From positions 98,911,851-98,975,850 of the forward strand of contig NC_070604.1 of assembly GCF_027172205.1 (NCBI RefSeq): DNA of 64,000 bases, read 5' to 3'. A model generated the notes under the pieces. It had not been told where the DNA came from. It searched no databases and saw only the letters and a list, made by a program, of their open reading frames with translations. The DNA is from Podarcis raffonei. Its lineage: Eukaryota; Chordata; Lepidosauria; Squamata; Lacertidae. A program made the position numbers and the translations under genes. Of the stretch, positions 59,578 to 64,000 are shown piece after piece (the stretch's first letter is position 1; the number at the start of each line of letters is the position of its first letter).

Positions 59578-62261
59578 TTATTTATACCAAGCCCTCCCCG
59601 GCCAGGACCGGGCTCAGGAAGGCTAACATCAAAACACACAATACATTAAAAACACAAAAATCGAACAATTGATTAAAATACAGCTTAAAATCAAATTAAG
59701 ATCAGAATGGCAACCCACGAATTATAACTATAGGGGTTGGGAACATTAAGTGTACACCAGGCCCCAACTCTTCCCATCTGTGTTATTTGTGTGAGTCTTA
59801 GCTATTTGTGCTGATCTTATATGAGCTGGTGGGAAGAGTTAGGGTTGTACTAGATAAATAAAGGTTATACTAGAGTTGGATTAAGCAGCTTTGTGTTTAT
59901 GGCAAAGAAAGTATGCTTTCAGGCAGGAAGTAAGCAACCTAGATTTATAACATGACAGTTTAATATCACAGGCTTGACTCAGAGAATCTTTTCAGAGGGT
60001 TTTCAAATAGTAAGCAAGCAAGCAAGCAAACAAACAAACAAACCTAAACTTGTTATTATGCCTAATCTTGTAAACAAACCCACATAATTTACTAACCCAT
60101 AAAAACTTGAATCAACCCACCTGTCCACACTGTACTTAGGCTAGTCATTTGTGATTTGTGACTGTGAGCAGTCTGTAATGTTTCCTGTCTGGTCAACTGG
60201 AAATGATAGTTACTTATCACAGATAGCCATGTACAAGCATACTTTCATTTTTTTATATACAGTATATTTTATATCTTACATTTTAAGCCAGCTCTTTATC
60301 CAAGGAGCCCGGACTCTCTCTCTCTGTCCATTGTATCCTCACAGCAATCAGGCGAGATACTGTGACCAGCTAAAGGATACATAGTCAACTTCATGGCTCA
60401 ACTCAAATCCCCCTGGTCTAGTACAACTCTTGAACCACTATATCACATTGTTTCTTAACTTATGTGCTGAGTGAATAGGAGTTTGCTCAATTTCAAGAGC
60501 TGCATCCTGTACACGTTCATGGATTTTTTTCCCCTCTTAAATTGTTCGGTAATCTGGCCAGTGTAGAAAGATCACTGCCGAAACCTATTCGGTACCATTC
60601 CTTCAAGCTAAAAACTTTTGATGCTTTCTCAGTGAAATAAAGTATTTTAAAATGATGTGAAATAGTGGAGACTACCTGTAATAGTGCTCTTGTAATCCTT
60701 TTTTTTTTGTACTTTCTTGTGGGCAAAGGAATTTTCTCTCCCTTTTATAGGATATGAAATCATTTTGTTTCTTTGCAGATTCTCGTATGGCCGACTTGAG
60801 GCTTTCAACAAAAACTGCATCCAGGGACATTGGAGAGTCGTTTAAGGTAAGATCTGGAAGGGGAAGCAAGAGCTACACAATCAGCTAGGAGCATTTATAC
60901 TTATTTTCAGATATTGCCATAGAACAGTGCTGAAGCAGAAACCTAGGAAATAAGACTGACCTCTTTAATTATCATATACAAATCTGTCATTTTATTAGGT
61001 AAGGTAAGATTGTTCATTTGGACACAACTGAGCTAAGGTGGAAGTCTTCAAAATTCTCTGAGTTTCAGGGAGGCTATTTTATTAATTTCCTGCAGTAGTT
61101 TCTAGTTCTCCAAAATGGCCCTGTTCTCCCTGCTGCATTTAGCATTTCAGCTACACACTAAAGGTGTCTTAGCTCCTTGGGATTTACTGTCCCCATGTTC
61201 ATTGCTGGCCTGGTAAGTTTATGAGTGAGCTCATTTGCATGGTAATTATGTCCTCCTGTGGGTCCCCTCTATCATTAGTAAGCCACTAGTCCTATATTTT
61301 TACATGGGATAAATTAAAAAGTATGTTCTTTCAGCTTCAGTCTTCTAAATCTAAAATAATAATCATGTATGCTCTTATGTATTGGACATTTAGTATTGAT
61401 AACAGATTGGATAACAAATAGAAACTAAATTAACTCCCTTCTGGCTTAGCTCTTTGCCACTAAACAGTAGGTGAAATGGAATTTGTAGGAGGCGAAATGG
61501 AATTTACATGTTTTGGGTTGTATCCAACTAAGGTTTTTTCAAAGTAGACACATTGAAATTAAAAAGTCTAAATTAATAGATATCATTAATGTCATTGAGT
61601 CTACTTGGAATAGGAATAACATTGGATACAAGCCCTTTGTCTTTAAACATTTGAATGTTTTGAGCAGAGTTTTATAGCAGGGCCTCTGTGCTCTGGTTGT
61701 TTGACCATGGTGTAGTGCAGTGTGGGAAATAAGATACATTATTAAGGTAATGGGGTCAAAGGTAAAAGTAGGCAATCGTTTTTGCAACTCTAGAAGATGT
61801 GAAATATCATTCTTTTGAGCCTTGCAAATGAATGCTGAAATTGTGAATCAGTATCAGTGAAGGTTTTGGCATCCATGGTGGGCGCGTTAATCTTTGAATC
61901 CGACTGTTGTTGAGTTTGCAGTACTGCAATTCATACTTGTTCCTTTTTCACCAACTTAAAACCTGTTCTGTTCTCCCCACCCCAGTCTCTGTCATCCCTT
62001 GTAGAAAAAGCAGAGGGTTTCTCAAAAGCATTGTCTATGCAACCAACTTTGGGATTATGCAAACTCCATCAAGAAATCTGTTCTGGCTCAGAAGTGAAAA
62101 AGGCGGATAACATTGAAGTCAAAGATCTTTTGTCGCAAGTGGAAGTCACACCCCCAGAAAGTGGTACCAGTAATTCCATTCTACTGAAAAAAAAGAGACG
62201 ATCTTATTCCCCACAGAAACACTACCCACTTCGAGCAGGGGTAATTAATCTTGATACATGA
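39785..62261 (+). CDS. NSL1: NSL1, MIS12 kinetochore complex subunit, 6 coding exons
   Basis: Structural subunit of the MIS12 complex (with MIS12, DSN1, PMF1), which links the inner kinetochore to NDC80 at mitosis. Six exons on the plus strand give 264 aa against 281 in human, phases closing throughout. Matching blocks are RVRCCSRRQTAELLDYCQPF, TAVQENITVNG, DIKLLEDQLDELIVEVASKR, QYPRKI and the C-terminus HYPLRAGVINLDT (human WYPLRPKKINLDT). The body is mostly alpha-helical. The N-terminus has a Pro/Ala run. The human PVIHL motif (HP1/NDC80 binding) is PTLGL here, residues 193-197. The fourth intron is 13.3 kb and full of repeats. No AATAAA was found after the stop within the window. Confidence 0.95.
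39990..40218 (+). other. NSL1 intron 1, CpG-island shore
   Basis: GC-rich start of the intron grading into AT-rich sequence; contains a C9-like run near 40025. Confidence 0.5.
40219..40340 (-). repeat. L2-like LINE 3' tail
   Basis: ttattcttatttattctgcc then ctgacagggggtcaaggcgg, reversed tail. Confidence 0.5.
40341..42090 (+). other. NSL1 intron 1, mostly unassigned
   Basis: It contains a G10 run near 40612 and possible LINE relics (about 41160-41290, ttccacaggtggggtgctgc). No exon-like segment was recognised. Confidence 0.4.
42091..42720. other. NSL1 intron 1, possible old insertion
   Basis: A block of roughly 600 bp with aggaagtttatttgtctacg and several TG/CA-type candidate ends. I could not define matching termini or a family. 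Confidence 0.25.
42844..42922 (+). CDS. NSL1: NSL1 coding exon 2
   Basis: It encodes NFETAVQENITVNGLPWQES and SDDPQN. Acceptor TCTACAG, donor GTATGT, phase 1. Confidence 0.94.
42923..44109 (+). other. NSL1 intron 2, first part
   Basis: AT-rich. It holds a fragment near 43525-43620 (agttagtcttttgcagcaaa, cttgtggcatctaaaagacg) of the arm of the palindromic repeat type seen at 35660. No exon was recognised. Confidence 0.4.
44110..44848 (+). mobile_element. CR1 LINE 3' region with an internal insertion
   Basis: ttctgggtaccacagtttca, gcaagatggtgaaggatctg, gtttagcctgaagaggagaa and the end catcccttccaactctatga are typical CR1 3' sequence. A second repeat (about 44400-44556, cattggcctgatccagcagg) interrupts it and recurs at 46600-46790. 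Confidence 0.75.
44875..45114. mobile_element. Pogo-like MITE
   Basis: Ends cagtggtaccttggtgta and ccaaggtaccactg with TA flanks (44873-44874, 45115-45116). Interior repeats ttcttaaaccaa as in the 18317 copy. It lies in NSL1 intron 2. Confidence 0.9.
45353..45483 (+). CDS. NSL1: NSL1 coding exon 3
   Basis: It encodes TDIKLLEDQLDELIVEVASK and RNQYPRKIQVHVVQALKRKQ then ELL. Acceptor GAATTAG, donor GTGAGT, phase 0. Confidence 0.95.
45484..46598 (+). other. NSL1 intron 3, first part, no recognised element
   Basis: AT-rich, unique-looking sequence without exon or repeat signatures that I can name. Confidence 0.5.
46599..46800 (+). repeat. Interspersed repeat related to that in the 44.4-kb CR1
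   Basis: gtcctgcttatgggcttctg, ttggccactgtgagaacagg and atgctggactataaggactt match 44440-44556. Family name not known to me. Confidence 0.55.
46918..47151. mobile_element. Pogo-like MITE
   Basis: Ends cagtggtacctcgggttg and accagaggtgccactg with TA flanks (46916-46917, 47152-47153). Interior cttcaggttacatacgcttc and taagaacagtttcagg; same subfamily as 12177-12402. It ends about 250 bp before NSL1 exon 4. Confidence 0.9.
47403..47457 (+). CDS. NSL1: NSL1 coding exon 4
   Basis: It encodes GCYRPLANHQEIKAEPSQ, aligning with human QYHPVVHPLDLKYDPDP. Acceptor ATACAG, donor GTAATG, phase 1. Confidence 0.88.
47590..47870. repeat. Imperfect long inverted repeat
   Basis: agcttcgtggactagagtcc on the left pairs with ggactctagtccatgaagct on the right. 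aaactggcaggcatatatac pairs loosely with tgtgtacacctgccagttta. Similar in design to 35660-35835. Confidence 0.6.
47998..48115 (-). repeat. L2-like LINE 3' tail
   Basis: atttatttatatcccacctg then gacagggactcaaggcagct, reversed. Confidence 0.5.
48125..48310. repeat. (AT)n / (TG)n / (GATA)n compound microsatellite
   Basis: About 70 bp of AT repeats, then GT runs with a gcgcgcgcgcacgcgc core, then agat and atgg units. Confidence 0.95.
48320..48919 (+). other. NSL1 intron 4, unassigned
   Basis: No repeat family or exon recognised with confidence. Confidence 0.4.
48928..49507 (-). mobile_element. hAT (Charlie-like) transposon relic with perfect TSD
   Basis: Ends caggggttcacaaactttt and gagaacctctg. 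atttagac flanks both sides (48920-48927, 49508-49515). The minus strand still encodes RLLCVDEEMRVSLSQIRPNL and NEITQKKQLKP, resembling the C-terminus of ZBED5/FAM200-type hAT transposases. It is internally deleted (580 bp) and cannot encode a full transposase. Confidence 0.8.
49827..50402 (+). pseudogene. L1 ORF1, C-terminal part only (RNA-binding protein)
   Basis: The open frame 49827-50402 has no ATG. From about 49914 it reads VEISKFWGLAEEKDFKIVTA, FRLGRVAKKDKPRDCLIILR (RRM-like), IPYRWEFPQGLSFNLKGKKV and RIRTAEEQEKFLNDHG. These correspond to the RRM and C-terminal domain of L1 ORF1p. The coiled-coil trimerisation half is missing. It ends 14 bp before ORF2. Confidence 0.8.
50417..54157 (+). 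CDS. L1 ORF2 protein, endonuclease-reverse transcriptase, uninterrupted
   Basis: A 1246-aa polyprotein that nicks target DNA and reverse-transcribes L1 RNA. The N-terminal apurinic-type endonuclease has FSWNIHG, CLQETH, YAPNEGK, GDMNGV, RIDQIW and SDHNPL (about residues 1-235). Reverse transcriptase follows, with GKSPGPDGL, LIPK, NYRPISLLNVDYKIFADILA, QAGFLPGR, DAEKAFDN, GTRQGCPLSPLLF and the catalytic FADD at residues 695-698. The C-terminal Cys-rich segment CWKCKEAEGTFYHLWWTCP starts at residue 1112. The length is close to human ORF2p (1275). No stop or frameshift is visible, so the insertion is recent. Confidence 0.95.
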   Translation: MSLQLFSWNIHGANSPEKRKRIFHILRKEQLDVICLQETHVTRLHRRVLINKRLGQEFISSAKEKKRGVVIYAKESLAPKFVFKDEQGRILAIEIQSQGEKFLIIGIYAPNEGKSEFYGKLHETMLDHMDYNNIILMGDMNGVVSTHMDKSQNQNVTKDGRLPKTFFELTDNMDLIDIWRTKNPLGREGTFFSEAHLSWTRIDQIWISRGLAPKTKKVEICPKTCSDHNPLKMDLRLTPAGSFRWRMNDALFRDQEIVKKAQKTMKDYFELNLNTSVEKKTIWDASKAVMRGFLIQQNSIKKKLWNGKKDKILERIKDGEKKLRLNPKSKEVLREIKFHQAQYAKLINQEVEWKIKQMKQRSFESANKCGKLLSWQLKKRQKLNFVTNLEVEGECIQKPEEIRKCFQRYFKKLFSQGPQVETEINKFLKSYGLQKLTQDKQTDLNYKITQQEIENAIQNMQLGKSPGPDGLTSKYYKILKEYLTQPLMEVCNQIMEGKGAPESWKEAFITLIPKLESEKTQLKNYRPISLLNVDYKIFADILANRLKKVLNGVIHKDQAGFLPGRHLSDNTRNIVDVLELLQTNLNTKAVLIFIDAEKAFDNISWKFMKKNLEGMGVGRAFQNGIDAIYSEQKAKLIVNNVVTEEFKIEKGTRQGCPLSPLLFISVLEVLLNLIRKDQQVEGIQVGGKQYKLKAFADDLVLTLQEPVSSTKRVLELISEFGRVAGFKLNKQKTKVLAKNLTPLEIDGFQKETELNVVNKVKYLGVNLTGKNLNLFKDNYEKCWSEIKKDLEIWSRLKLSLLGRIVAVKMNVLPKMLFLFQTLQIVDRVECFGKWQRDIMKFVWQGKKPRIKFKILTDAKERGGFALPDLRLYYEAASLCWLKDWFLLENTDVLDLEGFNNAFGWHAYLWYDKVKSHKLFKNHIVRKSLFSVWTKYKDLFENKTPRWLSPMEAKATKILNMGGGWAKYCEIIERVGDTWRLQSFEKLKGKVRDWFHYAQILEIFKKDKKIGFQVEKSKLELELLEPKTKVLSRMYNLLLKWNTQDETVKSAMIKWAQDIGYNIMFEDWERLWTTGMKFTACSALKENIMKMMYRWYMTPVKLAKIYHLSDNKCWKCKEAEGTFYHLWWTCPRVKAFWEMIYNELKKVFKYTFQKKPEAFLLGIVGQRIPKKDRTFFLYATTAARILIAKYWKAQELPTLEEWHTQLMDYMQLAEMTGRIRDLGEEAAEEDWKKFKDYLQKHYKIYEC
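54528..55080 (+). other. NSL1 intron 4, unassigned
   Basis: Unique-looking sequence between the L1 and a SINE. Confidence 0.5.
55096..55466 (-). mobile_element. Squamate tRNA-derived SINE, distinct GC-rich subfamily
   Basis: The minus strand starts gggacgcaggtggcgctgtg with box B ggttcgaatcc, and ends ggtacctttacctttacc. caaccttta flanks both ends (55087-55095, 55467-55475). It differs from the other SINE copies by a gctcgccagctgcagcttcg block and a gcccgtacgggc palindrome near the tail. Confidence 0.9.
55626..56118 (-). mobile_element. BovB (RTE) LINE 3' end with ORF2 C-terminus
   Basis: The minus-strand frame (about 56033 to 55635) reads LRLQYFGHLMRREDSLEKTL, MLGKMEGTRRRGRQRTRWLD and WRALVQGVTKSRTQLND, a hallmark BovB C-terminus. 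The 3' terminus is gtccgactcttcgtgacccc on plus. It is 5' truncated. Confidence 0.92.
56372..56605 (-). repeat. L2-like LINE 3' end
   Basis: Reversed tail tactgccctatacctggagg, tctcagggtggttcacagaa, then the coding end (tgtttttgcctggtgcctaa), matching the 6285-6805 subfamily. Confidence 0.6.
56606..58990 (+). other. NSL1 intron 4, no recognised element
   Basis: About 2.4 kb of unique-looking sequence. Open frames up to about 105 codons (58100-58417) show no conserved features or splice support. Confidence 0.45.
59009..59360 (+). mobile_element. Squamate tRNA-derived SINE with 11-bp TSD
   Basis: Head acgcgggtggcgctgtgggt with box B ggttcgaatcc, body gtcaaagtgcaagtagataa and tail cccctttacc-like ctttacctttacc. 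aaatgatctct flanks both ends (58998-59008, 59361-59371). Confidence 0.92.
59497..59579. repeat. Palindromic (AAT)n-(ATT)n microsatellite
   Basis: About 15 AAT units invert into about 11 ATT units, as at 39256-39375. Confidence 0.95.
59580..59705 (-). repeat. L2/CR1-like LINE 3' tail
   Basis: tttataccaagccctccccg then aggctaacatcaaaacacac, reversed, directly abutting the (ATT)n run. Confidence 0.45.
59706..60778 (+). other. NSL1 intron 4 end
   Basis: It includes a (CAAG)n/(CAAA)n run at about 60012-60043 and a probable LINE tail near 60270-60330 (agctctttatccaaggagcc). The polypyrimidine tract before exon 5 is ttttgtttctttgcag. Confidence 0.5.
60779..60846 (+). CDS. NSL1: NSL1 coding exon 5
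   Basis: It encodes SRMADLRLSTKTASRDIGES and FK. Acceptor TTTGCAG, donor GTAAGA, phase 0. Confidence 0.92.
60847..61985 (+). other. NSL1 intron 5, no recognised element
   Basis: Unique-looking AT-rich sequence; the acceptor tract before exon 6 is C/T-rich (ttctccccaccccag). Confidence 0.55.
61986..62261 (+). CDS. NSL1: NSL1 coding exon 6 with stop
   Basis: It encodes SLSSLVEKAEGFSKALSMQP, the diverged PTLGL motif, a Lys/Arg-rich segment (LLKKKRRSYSPQ) and the conserved end YPLRAGVINLDT before TGA. Confidence 0.94.
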   Translation, partial: SLSSLVEKAEGFSKALSMQPTLGLCKLHQEICSGSEVKKADNIEVKDLLSQVEVTPPESGTSNSILLKKKRRSYSPQKHYPLRAGVINLDT

Positions 62262-64000
62262 AAACTTTTTTGTGGGGGACTACTGTGTAGCCTCCCCTGC
62301 CCCTGAATCTGTCCAGATAAATATAGACTGGTTCGCAAAAGCATCAATATTGATGTCGCCTGGAATCCATACCACCAAACCGATCTTAACTGGAAGTTAC
62401 AGAGTTTTGTTGTTGAGTCCTCTCATATAGCTCTGAATACTTCGCTGGACCATCTCTTACTAATTTTGAGCATTGTTCTTTGAAACCTGAGGCTGCTATA
62501 CTTTTGCTGTATTATAGCAGACTGATCCAGCTACAACATCTTGAGCTGCTTACAACTTCTGAATGGCCAGGGATCTCCAGGGCGTACGTGCAGGAAGCTG
62601 TACTCTAGTAAAGCTCAGTTCAAGCCGAAGACTTCATGCCATGGGGAGCAAAGAAGAAAGCTAAAAAAACAAAACCCTTCTGCAAATGTCCATGTCTTTT
62701 AGCATAAAAGGGTTGGTGGATCACAGCAACAGTTTGCAGTTGTGTGTCAGTATTGCTTCAGCATTTAGTTTATTTGCACAGGTTTGTTGTGAACATCAGG
62801 AGATAGGTGCAGGCAGAACTGGATGTTTGGTTGCAGAATCAGTCTCCACTAAACATCTAGGAAGTGATGGAGGAAGGATCCAATTTGGAGGTTGGCAGGA
62901 GTGTTCAAGCCATTCCACACTTGCGTCTTCTCCTCTGCATTCCCTTTCCCAACAGCTTTTCTCCTAGTTACAGAACTAATGCATTGAGGATTCCTGCTGG
63001 GCAAAGGTTATGTAGGGGACGAATAGCAAGTGAGGAAACAACTAAGGATCTGTTGCATACCCACCATTTCTTCCTTCCAAAACTGTTTAAATGGCAACTC
63101 AGGTACCAAAACATAGGTCTGCCACCAGATGTGTTGTTTTGTCCTGAAAAGTAACCCGGAATATATGCAACATTTGGAATTGTAAGGGAATTCTTGGCTT
63201 GCATGTATTGTAGCATCTTGAGACAGTCTTCATTATAGTGTGTATATACGTCTGCCGTTAACCTTCTTATGGTCTCTTGAGTACTGCCCTCATCTGTACC
63301 TCAAGCGTACAAGGTTTAGGATTACTAATCCATCTAGTAGATTGAAAGTGTTTAGATCACAGTATAAATCTAGAATTCTCATAAATTAATTTTGAGCCAT
63401 GCTGCTTTTCTGTCAAACTTGCCAGTACATCTATGTTTGCCGTTCTCACAAAAAGTGAAAGAGATGGCCTCTTTTAGGGGTCTCTTTAAAACACAGTGCC
63501 TGATCATAGATGGTGCTTGATTGACGGGCAGTTTGACTGCTGATCTCCTAAAGCCAGAGGGGAATGTACTTTTGAGTTGCATCTGCCTGCTGAAAGGAGT
63601 GGAGTGAGCTGAAACAGAATTGTTTGTTCTGAACCTGGCAGCGTATATTCAATGAGAGCTGTAAAAAAGCTATTTTGAATTTGGGGGTACAGGACTTGTA
63701 TGCATGCTTGCTTTGCCACAGAATGCTTGGTCAGTGTGTACATTAGTAAATACATTACTACACTTACTTAGCTTCCCCCGCCTGTGAAATTCCCACCATT
63801 TCGGAAACAATATATGTACAGTTTAAAACAAGACTACATTGGTGAGGCTTATTTATGAAGTACCTAAATCAATGTTATTATCAGGTATTTTCTTTTTTCC
63901 TAGTTGAAATTTACTGAAAATTACATTTTTTTTCTGAAAATGGCGGTGGGGGGGGGGAATGCTTGCCTCAATGTTAATTATTGTGGGGTGAATCCATCTA
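62262..64000 (+). other. NSL1: Probable NSL1 3' UTR and downstream sequence
   Basis: Unique-looking sequence after the stop. No canonical poly(A) signal is seen on the plus strand, so the transcript end may use a variant signal or lie beyond the window. Short open frames have no supported function. Confidence 0.4.

Overview
This is a vertebrate nuclear genomic window, most likely from a squamate reptile (lizard or snake). Spliced genes with GT-AG introns sit among tRNA-derived squamate SINEs, BovB (RTE), CR1, L2-like and L1 LINEs, pogo-like (Tigger-type) and hAT MITEs, and long (ATT)n, (AT)n and (CA)n microsatellites. There are no bacterial or organellar features and no CRISPR array.

Four host genes can be reconstructed. 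FLVCR1 lies on the minus strand (10 coding exons, 13284 down to 1740, 540 aa). SPATA45 is on the plus strand (17366-17632). TATDN3 is on the minus strand (10 coding exons, 39582 down to 29630, 267 aa). NSL1 is on the plus strand (6 coding exons, 39785 to 62261, 264 aa). Order and relative orientation match what I recall of human 1q32.3 (NSL1, TATDN3, SPATA45, FLVCR1), read from the other end. All reading phases close across every splice junction. TATDN3 and NSL1 start codons are only 202 bp apart, head to head, in a GC-rich island. FLVCR1 has its own CpG-rich promoter near 13.85-14.45 kb, preceded in the transcript by a minisatellite.

Layout: 0-1.7 kb is the probable FLVCR1 3' UTR. 1.7-13.3 kb holds FLVCR1 exons with repeat-rich introns. 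13.3-14.5 kb holds the 5' minisatellite and CpG island. 14.5-29.6 kb is intergenic, with SPATA45 and many mobile-element fossils, including a three-level nest at 18.0-18.96 kb and a probable solo LTR at 21.9-22.4 kb. 29.6-39.6 kb is TATDN3, whose intron carries an unusual pogo-like element made of consecutive hairpins (31.96-32.85 kb). 39.8-64 kb is NSL1; its 13.3-kb fourth intron holds a young L1 with an uninterrupted 1246-codon ORF2 and perfect 17-bp target-site duplications, a hAT relic, a BovB 3' end and two SINEs.

The genes have unrelated jobs: choline/ethanolamine (formerly heme) transport, a small testis-associated protein, a TatD-type metallohydrolase and a MIS12 kinetochore subunit. 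Their adjacency is conserved synteny, not an operon. I see no coherent novel multigene system. The most unusual sequence is the hairpin-chain element at 31.96-32.85 kb, followed by the L1 copy whose 5' UTR appears joined directly to the middle of ORF1.
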